From NCBI GenBank assembly GCA_017617335.1, contig JAFZWK010000035.1, positions 1-59,929 on the forward strand: 59,929 nt of DNA, read 5' to 3'. Made by a program: the position numbers and the translations under genes. This document shows, piece by piece, positions 34,697 to 43,782 of the stretch (positions are counted from its first letter, which is position 1; each line of letters opens with the position of its first letter). The DNA is from Bacteroidaceae bacterium (GTDB lineage Bacteria > Bacteroidota > Bacteroidia > Bacteroidales > Bacteroidaceae). Under the pieces are notes generated by a model that was not told where the DNA came from, did not search any database, and saw only the letters and a list, made by a program, of their open reading frames with translations.

Positions 34697-36841
34697 ATGA
34701 ATGCAAGAAAAATAGTATTGCTTGTCTTCGTGGCAAGTACTTTTGGTGTATACGGTTTCACTCAAGAACCCGTGGATACCCTCCGTGAAATTGTAATCAC
34801 TGGAACTGGAACTGAACATTTGTTAAAGAATGCACCTGTCCAGACGGAGGTGATATCCCGTCGTATGCTTGACAGTTTCGGAGGCAAGTCGATGGAGGAG
34901 ATTCTGGGTAGCCTGACGGCCTCGCTTGCGTTCAATGAGGGAGATATGGGTAGCCAGATGCAACTCAACGGGTTAGGGAACACCTACATCCTTATTCTGA
35001 TAGACGGCAAGCGTATCCATGGTGATGTAGGTGGCGAGAATGATCTTGGTCTCATTGATCCTCATAATATCGATCGCATTGAGATTGTGAAGGGAGCACA
35101 ATCGGCTCTCTACGGCAGCGATGCCATTGCTGGTGTGATAAACATCATTACAAAGAAGCATCAGGACGAGGGATTTTATTTGGAAAACACAACCCGATAC
35201 GGTTCCTTCAATGACTTGCGTCAGCACAATGGGATAGGAATGATTCAGAAGAAATGGTCCTCGATGACGAATTTCCAACTTCAGCACACCGATGGGTGGC
35301 AGAACACGGCTCAGGAATACACGGAGGCAATGGTAATCAACGATTCAAGGAACAAGACCGTAAACAAGTTTACCAATTGGCAGATAGGTGAACGGCTGAC
35401 CTACCAGCCAATTCACAATATCGATCTCTATGCCGACGGGATGTATTATACAAAAGGTATCTATCGCCCTCAGGACGGACGTTATGCCTCTTGCGACGTT
35501 TACACTTACGATTTGATGTATCGCAACGCAAGTGCATCTGTGGGAGGAAAGTGGAAAGTAAATCCTTCGGACGTAGTGACATTGGATGTGGATTGGAATA
35601 AGCATGCGTATTACTATAAGTATACTGCTACGACATTGACCGATGGTTATGATCCCAATGGAAACTTCACGAATTACTTCCCGTTTTTTGCTGGACAGAA
35701 AAACCTGCAGAGTGACCAGCAACGTCTGATGGTCAACCTCAAAGGAGTGTTCCAATTGCCTTGGAAGAATCTGCTGAGTGCAGGTATGGAATACCGTTAT
35801 GATTACCTGAATGCTCCAATGCGAACGACTACTGGTACAGCTGATGACTGGACATCTGCTCTGTATGCTCAGGATGAATTTAATTTGTTGAAATGGTTTA
35901 ATCTGACAGCAGGTCTTCGTTTCATCGAGAATGGCAGCTTTGGATTCCATGTTACTCCCAAGGTGAGCACAATGTTCTCAATGGGAGATTTCCGCCTTCG
36001 TTTAGGGTGGAGTCAGGGATTCAAGTCACCGGATACCAAGCAGTTGCACTATCGTTATTTGCATACAATGGGTTCAAGCACCTTCTTCAATATGGGCAAC
36101 ACGAATCTTGATCCTCAGACCAACAACTATTGGAGTGCAGGATTGGAATACAGAGGAGAGCGGTTGACAATCTCTGTGACAGGTTATTTGAATGTACTTG
36201 ATAATATGATAACCTTGGTTAATGTGCCTGTAAGCGAGATTCCTAAGGATGTGACTACCTCTTATCTGGGAGATGGAAGCGGCGAGGTGGTGGCCAGGCA
36301 ATATCGTAATATGGAGGATGCCAAGACCTATGGAGTGGACGTTAACTTAAGTTACAAAATCAATCGTGAACTTTTGCTGGGAGGAAACTATAATTATCTT
36401 GACACTGAGGCTCATGTCTACAATACAGATCACAATCGTCTTGATAAGGTGACAATAGACGGTATGGCGCATCATAAATGGAATGCTTATGCCACATGGT
36501 CTCATCGTTTTGTTCCCTTCTATAAGTTGGGATTGAACCTAAGTACTCGAGGTTCAAGTGAACGCTTTTATCAGAACAATGGGAATGGAAAACCTTTCCA
36601 GATATGGCGACTCAACACAACCCACGACTTTGGTCGAGAAGAGAAGAAACTTTCCTATCGAGTAGAGTTGGGGATAGACAATATTTTGGGTTATGTTGAC
36701 CGCACGATGCATCCCTATCATTTGGGAACCACCAATGCAGGCCGTACAGTTTACGCTACATTCAGTATAAAATTCAGACAAGGAAAACGTTTTATTAACT
36801 TAACATCAACAAAAAAACAAACAGATTATGATGAAGATTAA
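34697..36841 (+). CDS. btuB: TonB-dependent receptor, BtuB-like, under cobalamin riboswitch
   Basis: The 714-residue outer-membrane receptor has a signal peptide, a short TonB-box-like region (DTLREIVITGTGT), a plug domain (ILILIDGKRIHGD, GAQSALYGSDAIAGVINIIT) and a 22-strand-type barrel ending in aromatic strands. The cobalamin riboswitch directly upstream makes a corrinoid the likely substrate. Unlike SusC proteins it has no carboxypeptidase-like extension, so it is the classical BtuB type. Its end overlaps the cbiK start by 14 bp, tying uptake to the next gene. Confidence 0.9.
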   Translation: MNARKIVLLVFVASTFGVYGFTQEPVDTLREIVITGTGTEHLLKNAPVQTEVISRRMLDSFGGKSMEEILGSLTASLAFNEGDMGSQMQLNGLGNTYILILIDGKRIHGDVGGENDLGLIDPHNIDRIEIVKGAQSALYGSDAIAGVINIITKKHQDEGFYLENTTRYGSFNDLRQHNGIGMIQKKWSSMTNFQLQHTDGWQNTAQEYTEAMVINDSRNKTVNKFTNWQIGERLTYQPIHNIDLYADGMYYTKGIYRPQDGRYASCDVYTYDLMYRNASASVGGKWKVNPSDVVTLDVDWNKHAYYYKYTATTLTDGYDPNGNFTNYFPFFAGQKNLQSDQQRLMVNLKGVFQLPWKNLLSAGMEYRYDYLNAPMRTTTGTADDWTSALYAQDEFNLLKWFNLTAGLRFIENGSFGFHVTPKVSTMFSMGDFRLRLGWSQGFKSPDTKQLHYRYLHTMGSSTFFNMGNTNLDPQTNNYWSAGLEYRGERLTISVTGYLNVLDNMITLVNVPVSEIPKDVTTSYLGDGSGEVVARQYRNMEDAKTYGVDVNLSYKINRELLLGGNYNYLDTEAHVYNTDHNRLDKVTIDGMAHHKWNAYATWSHRFVPFYKLGLNLSTRGSSERFYQNNGNGKPFQIWRLNTTHDFGREEKKLSYRVELGIDNILGYVDRTMHPYHLGTTNAGRTVYATFSIKFRQGKRFINLTSTKKQTDYDED

Positions 36842-37883
36842 ATCACTTCTGATTGCAATGATGGCTATAGTAGCCTCTGCAATGACATTCACATCATGTT
36901 CCGATGATGAAGTGGAAAACAATTACACAGCTTATCAGAGTGCAGTAGATGCTCAAGTGAAAGCTCAGAAGAAGAACGTCAAGGCTATTCTGCTGGTTGC
37001 TTTCGGAAGCACATGGCAACAAGCTTACGATGCTTTCGACATCACGTTGGCTGAGTACAAAGCCACTTTTCCTGGCTATGATGTTTACCTTTCGTTCAGT
37101 TCTGCTATCTGTATCAACCGTGCAGCTGCAGCAGAGAACACTACCGCTCGCAATTTCTATGCCCCCAACTTTTGGTTACATGCCCTAGGAAGTGCACAGT
37201 ACAGCGAGATCATTATTCAAAGTATGCAGGTAATCCCTGGAGAAGAATATAGCCGTGTGATCAACTACATCAAGGACTTTGCCAACAACAGTCTTGGCGA
37301 CCTCAACGACAAGTATCTTTCTAAGGTAACATTGAAGTTGGGAACTCCTTTATTGAATAACATAGACGATGTGGCTAATGCAGCTCGTGTGCTCAATTCT
37401 TTGTATAGTGCTCAGGCAGCTAAAGGAGTAGTTGCTTTCATGGGGCATGGTAATCCTGATTCATATGACACGTATAAGGCTAATGTTCGCTACACTCAGC
37501 TTGAAGAAGCTCTCCAATCTTATAGCCCCAACTACTTTGTTGGTACGGTGGATATGCCTGATAACTACAAGCAGGACGTATTGGATCGTATGAAGGAAGC
37601 AGGCATTAATTCTGGTACAGTCAACACCTATCCCCTGATGTCAATCGCTGGTGACCATGCTCACAATGACATGGCAGGTGAAGGAGAAGAATACTGGGAT
37701 GCCAGTGAAGAGGAAAGCGAGGACAACAGTTGGTTCGAGTATTTCACTCACAAGGGTTACAACGTAAAATCCAACGTGAAAGGTCTGTTGGAGATTTCTC
37801 AGATTCGTCAGTTGTGGATCAATCATACGAAGAATCCTGTTGAGTTGGAGGATTACTACCATTCAATGTATCCGGAAGAATAA
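36828..37883 (+). CDS. cbiK: CbiK-type cobaltochelatase with a lipoprotein signal
   Basis: A 351-residue CbiK-family chelatase, which in the anaerobic cobalamin route inserts cobalt into sirohydrochlorin. The chelatase core shows ILLVAFGS near residue 54, metal-binding His207 in FMGHGN and His277 in GDHAHND. Unusually, it begins with a signal peptide ending in a lipobox (TFTSC, Cys24) plus SDDE, so it should be exported and lipid-anchored. The rest of the corrin pathway is cytoplasmic, so an exported chelatase could instead handle metal or tetrapyrroles in the periplasm. It overlaps the receptor gene and is followed by a 118-bp gap. Confidence 0.88.
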   Translation: MMKIKSLLIAMMAIVASAMTFTSCSDDEVENNYTAYQSAVDAQVKAQKKNVKAILLVAFGSTWQQAYDAFDITLAEYKATFPGYDVYLSFSSAICINRAAAAENTTARNFYAPNFWLHALGSAQYSEIIIQSMQVIPGEEYSRVINYIKDFANNSLGDLNDKYLSKVTLKLGTPLLNNIDDVANAARVLNSLYSAQAAKGVVAFMGHGNPDSYDTYKANVRYTQLEEALQSYSPNYFVGTVDMPDNYKQDVLDRMKEAGINSGTVNTYPLMSIAGDHAHNDMAGEGEEYWDASEEESEDNSWFEYFTHKGYNVKSNVKGLLEISQIRQLWINHTKNPVELEDYYHSMYPEE

Positions 37884-38001
37884 TGAATAAAGTCTCCGTG
37901 AGGAGAGTTACTATCTGCTTAATAATAAATATGTTTTGTGAGAGTAGGATTGCTGGGGAGGTCATTTCTCCCTGGCTCTCCTATTTCCCATTTATGAAAT
38001 T

Positions 38002-39153
38002 ATGAGGAAGAGATTACTGCTTATATACCTTGCTGTTTTAGGTGTGATGTCTTGCGGAAAAAGAATGCCGAGGGAACATGTCACCTTAGCCGATGAATTG
38101 TTTCAGGAGCAGGATTCCGTCTTGGCTCATGCTGATGAATTCCCAGATACGGTTTCTTTTTTTTATGCGCGCGGGTTATGTGTGCGCTATGAACAGGATG
38201 GCATCCACGTGTCCATTAAGAATCCTGACCCCTCAGCTCATGGCAGTCGTACTGAAGAAATTCTAATCACGAAACCATCTAAACGGTTTATCTGTACCAC
38301 AGCTCTTCAATTGGGCAATTTTGAGGTACTGGGATTGGAGGATCGTATCGTAGGAATGAATTCGTTGCGCAACCTCTTTTCTCCTCGTATGAAGGAGCAG
38401 ATGCAGGATGGGCGTACTGTACAAATAGGCAAGGAAGGCAATTTCGACCTCGAGACCGTGATTGCTGCACAGCCCGATTACATCTTTGTGAGTGCTTCCA
38501 AACATGGTGGTTTCGAGGCGCTCAAGGAGTGTGGCATTCCCCTGATCTCTCACCATGGCTACAAGGAGACCAATCCGTTGGGGCAGGCTGAATGGATCAA
38601 ATTGATAGGTCTGCTGACAGGCGAGACTCGTAGAGCAAATGCTGTGTTTGCCGATATCGAGCGTAAGTATTTGGCCCTGAGAGACGAAGTGTTGAAGATG
38701 GATTCTACACAACTGCGCCCCTCCATCATCAGTGGTCGACAGATTCGTGATGGATGGTATATCGTGGGTGGACGAAGTTATATGGCTCAGATTTTCCATG
38801 ATGCAGGGGCTCAGTACATCATGTGCGACAACGAGGACTCTGGTGGCACCACGCTTGACTTTGAGGCTGTCTATGCTCAAAGCATTCATGCTGATTTCTG
38901 GCAAATCGATGGTGCCTTTGATGGGGATTTCACTTTGGAGCAGTTAGCTCAGGAGGATGAACGCTATACCACATTGGATGCTTATCGAAGAGGTCATGTG
39001 CTCTTCTGCAATTTCTCCCAGACTCCTTATCGTGAGCTGGCGGGTGTGCAGCCCCATCTGGTTCTGGCAGACTTCGTGAAGGCTATGCATCCTGAATTGC
39101 TGCCTCATTACATTCCTCAATACTACAAACTACTTAAGCATGAAGATCAGTAA
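38002..39153 (+). CDS. btuF: BtuF-like substrate-binding lipoprotein of a cobalamin/iron-type ABC importer
   Basis: A 383-residue lipoprotein (lipobox VMSC, Cys18) with the periplasmic-binding fold of the BtuF/FhuD family: FICTTALQLGNFEVLGLEDRIVG, then QPDYIFVSASKHGG, and a C-terminal lobe with PHLVLADFVKAMHPE. The context (TonB receptors, BtuC-like permease, corrin enzymes) supports cobalamin or cobinamide as ligand. Its last 14 bp overlap the second TonB receptor gene. The matching permease is at 47260, after the biosynthetic genes. Confidence 0.85.
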   Translation: MRKRLLLIYLAVLGVMSCGKRMPREHVTLADELFQEQDSVLAHADEFPDTVSFFYARGLCVRYEQDGIHVSIKNPDPSAHGSRTEEILITKPSKRFICTTALQLGNFEVLGLEDRIVGMNSLRNLFSPRMKEQMQDGRTVQIGKEGNFDLETVIAAQPDYIFVSASKHGGFEALKECGIPLISHHGYKETNPLGQAEWIKLIGLLTGETRRANAVFADIERKYLALRDEVLKMDSTQLRPSIISGRQIRDGWYIVGGRSYMAQIFHDAGAQYIMCDNEDSGGTTLDFEAVYAQSIHADFWQIDGAFDGDFTLEQLAQEDERYTTLDAYRRGHVLFCNFSQTPYRELAGVQPHLVLADFVKAMHPELLPHYIPQYYKLLKHEDQ

Positions 39154-41215
39154 AGTCCTGCTATGCGTCTTATTGGCCATGAAGGGTGGCTGCATCGTTG
39201 CACAAACAGCGGACTCTGTGCAGACGATTAACCTCAATCCTGTAGTGATTACGGGTACTGGGACGTATCACAAGGCCGATAATTCACCTGTGGCCGTGAG
39301 GGTTATATCAGCCAAGGAACTGCGCGATGTGGGAGCTACTGATTTGCAGGATGCCCTGACACGCTTGACCACCAATATCACCACTCACACCAACGGTATG
39401 GGTACCTTTGTCAACTTCAATGGAGTGAGCGATGATTACATCTTGATTCTTGAGAATGGAAAACGCGTGAGTGGGGACGATCGTTGGAGCCGCATGAATC
39501 TCAACAACATCAAGCGTATTGAGATATTCAGCGGAGCAGCCAGCGCGCTATATGGAAGCGATGCCATTGCTGGCGTGATCAATATCATTACTGACGACAG
39601 CAAGGATAGTGTAAATGCAAACGTGTATACCAAAGTCATGAATCATGGTCGCTTGGAACATGACATTAATGTCGATGTGAACGCAGGTCGATTCTCCAGC
39701 CAAACGTCCTATGACTACCGCCAAGCCGATAATTGGCAGGTCAATCATTATCAGGCTTTCGACGAGGATGGCGAGCAAGTGCTGAAGTTGACAGGACGTC
39801 CCATGTCAACAGGCTTTCACAGCCATAACGTGAGCGAGAAAATGGAGTGGAAGTTTGATGATAAATGGTCTGCCTACATTCGTGGAAATTACTATGACAA
39901 CACGACACAACGCCCTCAGAGTGCTACCTATTTCACTCAGTCAAAGGATAAGACAACAGGAGGATACAAGTATAGTGAGCGTCAGGCATACACGTATGAC
40001 CTTCATCACAAGTCTTATGTTTACGGAGGTGGAGCCCGCTGGCAACCCTCCAGTAGAGTTCACGTCTATCTGGATGCCTATAGCGACAACTTCTCATCAC
40101 ACTACGACTATTGGCAAACTGCAGGAAAGGAGGCCTACGACGAGACTCGCAAGCGGACTCATTATACCAACGAGACCTTGCGTGGAATCTTTCGCCTGAC
40201 CAGTTGGAACAAGTTGTCTGCAGGGACAGAAATGGTGCAGGAATCCCTGACGAGCCAAAGCGACAATATCGATGGCGAGCATACAAATACCTACAATATC
40301 TTTGCCCAGGATGAAGTACAGATTATGAAGGGACTGGAGGCAGTCGTCGGACTCCGCTACACCTACAATGACAACTTTGGTTCCGACCTGACACCCAATG
40401 CAGGCCTTTTCTATCACGTCGCAGGTTTCCGCTTCAGAGCCAGCTATGCTGGAGGATACCGCACTCCCACGCTCTCGCAACTCTATGGAACAGATCAAGC
40501 CAAGACAGCTGCGAGATATACAATCAACAACGCTGAGCTCACGCCTGAGAAGAACGACTTCTGGAACTTCAACGCTGAGTACAGCAATCATTGGATGAGC
40601 CTGAGCGTGAGCGGATTCATCAATAAGATTCGCGACATGATCAACTATCGAACGCTTTCTCAGCAGGAGATAGAAGCCTCGACCTACCTGACCCAAATCT
40701 ACGACGAGGGATGGACCACCATTCGCCAGCGTGACAATATTGATCGAGCCACCTTGCGTGGCGTGAGTACAAATGTGAAGTTTCTGCTTCCCTATGGATT
40801 TGCATTTGGTGGAGGCTACACCTTAACACGTTCACTTGCCAGTTTCAACACGTTGAGTCAGTCAACTCAACACGTTGTCTTTACGGAGACTCCTGTTGAC
40901 AAATCCGTTCGCGACGTGGGAAACGTGAATGCCACATGGGATCGCGGATGGGGCAATTATCATCTCAATGTCTGTTTGAACGGGCACATGCAAGGTCGCC
41001 GTTACAGCAGCACGTATGGCTATGCTGATGGTTACAGCCAATGGGACCTTTCCACTCGCCATACGGTTTATCTGAAGCAGGTAACCCTGGAGCCTGGCAT
41101 TGGTGTGGAAAATATTTTCAACAAGCGCGACACCTCGTATTGGAGTTCCAACTTTTCCACTATCAATCCTGGGCGTTCGCTCTATGTAAGTTTGACACTG
41201 AAATTTCATGACTGA
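39140..41215 (+). CDS. Second TonB-dependent receptor, BtuB-like
   Basis: A 691-residue outer-membrane receptor related in layout to the riboswitch-controlled one: a TonB-box-like start (QTINLNPVVITGTGTYHKAD), a plug (ILILENGKRVSGD, SGAASALYGSDAIAGVINI) and a barrel ending LYVSLTLKFHD. Substrate is probably a corrinoid, as it lies between btuF and cobJ with overlaps at both ends. Residues 563-579 (SLASF through QHVVF) are encoded by a 22-bp-periodic repeat array, which looks inserted into an extracellular-loop region without breaking the frame. Confidence 0.88.
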   Translation: MKISKVLLCVLLAMKGGCIVAQTADSVQTINLNPVVITGTGTYHKADNSPVAVRVISAKELRDVGATDLQDALTRLTTNITTHTNGMGTFVNFNGVSDDYILILENGKRVSGDDRWSRMNLNNIKRIEIFSGAASALYGSDAIAGVINIITDDSKDSVNANVYTKVMNHGRLEHDINVDVNAGRFSSQTSYDYRQADNWQVNHYQAFDEDGEQVLKLTGRPMSTGFHSHNVSEKMEWKFDDKWSAYIRGNYYDNTTQRPQSATYFTQSKDKTTGGYKYSERQAYTYDLHHKSYVYGGGARWQPSSRVHVYLDAYSDNFSSHYDYWQTAGKEAYDETRKRTHYTNETLRGIFRLTSWNKLSAGTEMVQESLTSQSDNIDGEHTNTYNIFAQDEVQIMKGLEAVVGLRYTYNDNFGSDLTPNAGLFYHVAGFRFRASYAGGYRTPTLSQLYGTDQAKTAARYTINNAELTPEKNDFWNFNAEYSNHWMSLSVSGFINKIRDMINYRTLSQQEIEASTYLTQIYDEGWTTIRQRDNIDRATLRGVSTNVKFLLPYGFAFGGGYTLTRSLASFNTLSQSTQHVVFTETPVDKSVRDVGNVNATWDRGWGNYHLNVCLNGHMQGRRYSSTYGYADGYSQWDLSTRHTVYLKQVTLEPGIGVENIFNKRDTSYWSSNFSTINPGRSLYVSLTLKFHD
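40825..40876. repeat. 22-bp-periodic palindrome array, locus 3 (three units, inside a gene)
   Basis: AACACGTT occurs at 40825, 40847 and 40869, exactly 22 bp apart, within the second TonB receptor gene. Because 22 is not a multiple of 3, each copy is read in a different frame (as part of LTRS, FNTL and QHVV), but three units make 66 bp, which keeps the frame. Confidence 0.85.
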
Positions 41216-42620
41216 GAGAAAAATGAGAATCTATGTTGCTGGCATAGGGCCAGGTTCCCCTGGAGACATCACGCCTGCCGTTACTCAAGCAGTAGGCGAG
41301 AGCGATGTCATCGTGGGCTACAAGTATTATTTCCAGTTTATAGAACCCTTTCTGCGTCCTGGAACTGAGTGTATTGATACAGGGATGAAGAGGGAACGTG
41401 AGCGTGCTGAGCAAGCCTTTCAGTTGGCCGAGCAGGGACGCATCGTGTGTGTGATCTCCAGCGGCGATGCTGGCATTTATGGGATGACTTCCCTCATCTA
41501 CGAGATGAAGTGTCAGCGTGGGTCTGACGTAGAGATAATTTCCTTGCCTGGCATTAGCGCCTTTCAGAAGGCGGCTTCTTTGCTTGGAGCTCCTATGGGG
41601 CATGATTTCTGTGTGCTTTCGCTGAGCGATCTGATGACACCTTGGAGTCTTATAGAAAAACGCATTAGGGCGGCTGCCGAAGGAGACTTCGTCACAGCTG
41701 TTTATAATCCTCGAAGCAATGAGCGTTACTGGCAGCTCTATCGCCTGCGAGAGATTTTCCTCCAGGAACGCAATCCTCAGACGGTGGTGGGCTATGTGCG
41801 TCAGGCAGGGCGACCTGACCAGGAAGTTCACATTACAACACTTCAGGACTTCGATCCTGAGCAGGTGGATATGTTTACTGTCGTGATTGTGGGCAACAGC
41901 CAATCTTATGAGTGGGAGGGTCATTTCATTACTCCCAGAGGGTACTATCGCGACGAGTCGAATGAGGGGATGAATGTGGGGCAGTCGATAATGATACGAT
42001 CCTTTCAGTCTATCCTCGGCGAGCTGCATGACCAAGACGTTCCTCTGTGGAAACTATGGCCTATGCTGCACGCCATCCATACAACGGCTGACTTCGAGAT
42101 GGAGCGTTTACTCTGGATGGATGACGAGGCGACTTCCATCCTTTTTGACAAGGTTCGCAGCAGGCAGATACGTACTATCGTGACGGATGTCAGTATGGTA
42201 GCTGCAGGTATCCGCAAGGGCGCTTTGGAGCGATTGGGTATCCAGGTGGTATGCTACATCAATGATTCTCGTGTGGCAGAAATGGCTCAGGATCAGAACA
42301 TTACGCGGGCTCAGGCAGGAATGAGGCTGGCTTCTCAGGAACATCCTGATGCGCTCTATGCTTTCGGAAATGCTCCGACGGCCTTGCTCGAGTTGTGCAG
42401 TCTTATTCGTCATCACAAGTGTCTTCCTGCAGGTATTGTTGGAGCCCCTGTTGGCTTTGTCCATGTGGAAGAGAGTAAGCATGCCGCCAAGTCTCTCCTT
42501 GATATCCCCAAGATTCTGATTGAGGGACGCAAAGGAGGAAGTAATCTGGCTGCAACGTTAGTCAACAGTATCCTGACCTACGATGATGCGGCCCAACTAA
42601 AACCTGGACGCGATGTATGA
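41208..42620 (+). CDS. cobJ-cbiC: CobJ-CbiC fusion: precorrin-3B C17-methyltransferase and precorrin-8X methylmutase
   Basis: A 470-residue two-domain enzyme. Residues 1-245 are a corrin methyltransferase of the CobJ/CbiH type (YVAGIGPGSPGDITP at 9-23; SSGDAGIYGM at 84-93), performing C17 methylation and ring contraction. Residues about 265-465 are a CbiC/CobH methylmutase with catalytic-type His291 in HAIHTTADFE, moving the C11 methyl to C12. Start codons are possible at 41208 (overlapping the receptor stop) and 41223. It is the first corrin-ring enzyme of a chain of overlapping genes and overlaps the next gene by 8 bp. Confidence 0.9.
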   Translation: MTERKMRIYVAGIGPGSPGDITPAVTQAVGESDVIVGYKYYFQFIEPFLRPGTECIDTGMKRERERAEQAFQLAEQGRIVCVISSGDAGIYGMTSLIYEMKCQRGSDVEIISLPGISAFQKAASLLGAPMGHDFCVLSLSDLMTPWSLIEKRIRAAAEGDFVTAVYNPRSNERYWQLYRLREIFLQERNPQTVVGYVRQAGRPDQEVHITTLQDFDPEQVDMFTVVIVGNSQSYEWEGHFITPRGYYRDESNEGMNVGQSIMIRSFQSILGELHDQDVPLWKLWPMLHAIHTTADFEMERLLWMDDEATSILFDKVRSRQIRTIVTDVSMVAAGIRKGALERLGIQVVCYINDSRVAEMAQDQNITRAQAGMRLASQEHPDALYAFGNAPTALLELCSLIRHHKCLPAGIVGAPVGFVHVEESKHAAKSLLDIPKILIEGRKGGSNLAATLVNSILTYDDAAQLKPGRDV

Positions 42621-43782
42621 GTGTATTGTTATAGGAATCAGCGACAGCCGTCAGCAATGGTTCCCTCCACATGTGGAGCGGCTGATAGCAGAGGGACGTG
42701 TCTTTTCTGGCGGCAAGCGCCATCATGAGATTATGAGCAGCTATCTGCCTGCCCATGCCGAGTGGATAGACATCAGCGTTCCTTTAGATCATGTTTTCCA
42801 GCAGTATGAGCAGCATCCCAAAGTTGTCGTTTTCGCTTCTGGCGATCCTCTCTTCTATGGATTTGCTGCAACCATTCAGCGTGAGTGTCCATCATGTCGC
42901 ATACAGGTGTATCCCACGTTCAATTCCCTGCAGATGCTGGCTCACCGCATGTGTTTGCCGTATCAGAATATGAGGGCTGTTTCCTTGACAGGACGTCCTT
43001 GGGATAAACTTGATGAGGCGCTCATTCGTGGCGAAGAGCTTATCGGCGTGTTGACTGACCACAATAAAACGCCGCAAGCTGTCTGGCAACGTATGCTGGA
43101 ATACGGATACAATAATTACCAGATGACAGTAGGCGAGAATTTGGGAAATGAGGAAATGGAGCGTGTGGGGCCTTATGAAGTTGATCGCAAATACGCAATA
43201 CCTAATTGTCTGATATTGCAACGTCGCCAATCTCGCTCACACCTTTTCGGTATTCCTGAGAACGAGTTCGATTTGCTCGATGGACGAGTCAACATGATTA
43301 CTAAAGCACCTATCCGTCTGCTCACGTTGAGTGCTCTGCAACTAGGCAACCATTTCTGTTTCTGGGATATCGGATTCTGTACTGGTAGTGTAAGTGTCGA
43401 GGCTCGCCTGCAGTTTCCTCATCTCAACGTGGAGGCCTTCGAGATCCGCCCCCAGTGTGAGGAGCTAATGCATCGGAACACTCGTCACTTTGGAGCACTT
43501 GGTATCAAAGTCCACATGGGGGATTTCCTTCAATTGGATCTCTCTGAGATTGAGCGGCCTGACGCTGTCTTCATCGGTGGTCATGGGGGACGTTTGAGCG
43601 AGATAGTGCGACGTGTTCAGGACGTTCTCCTTCCTGGTGGTATTCTTGTCTTCAACTCTGTCAGCCAAGAGAGTCAGCAAGCTTTCCGAAAGGCTGTAAA
43701 AAGTGTAGGGATGCGCCTTCAGAGCGAAACTCGAGTGGCGCTCGATGATCATAATCCCATAACCATAATGTCAGCGATATGA
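42613..43782 (+). CDS. cbiET: CbiE-CbiT (CobL): precorrin-6Y/7 C5,15-methyltransferase (decarboxylating)
   Basis: A 389-residue protein uniting CbiE and CbiT. The CbiE part (about 1-200) begins CIVIGISDSR and includes VVVFASGDPLFYG. The CbiT part (about 205-389) has the SAM-binding motif FWDIGFCTGSVSVEA and a later AVFIGGHGG. Together they methylate C5 and C15 and remove the C12 acetate carboxyl. Length is typical of CobL. It overlaps the following gene by 4 bp (ATGA). Confidence 0.92.
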   Translation: MYECIVIGISDSRQQWFPPHVERLIAEGRVFSGGKRHHEIMSSYLPAHAEWIDISVPLDHVFQQYEQHPKVVVFASGDPLFYGFAATIQRECPSCRIQVYPTFNSLQMLAHRMCLPYQNMRAVSLTGRPWDKLDEALIRGEELIGVLTDHNKTPQAVWQRMLEYGYNNYQMTVGENLGNEEMERVGPYEVDRKYAIPNCLILQRRQSRSHLFGIPENEFDLLDGRVNMITKAPIRLLTLSALQLGNHFCFWDIGFCTGSVSVEARLQFPHLNVEAFEIRPQCEELMHRNTRHFGALGIKVHMGDFLQLDLSEIERPDAVFIGGHGGRLSEIVRRVQDVLLPGGILVFNSVSQESQQAFRKAVKSVGMRLQSETRVALDDHNPITIMSAI

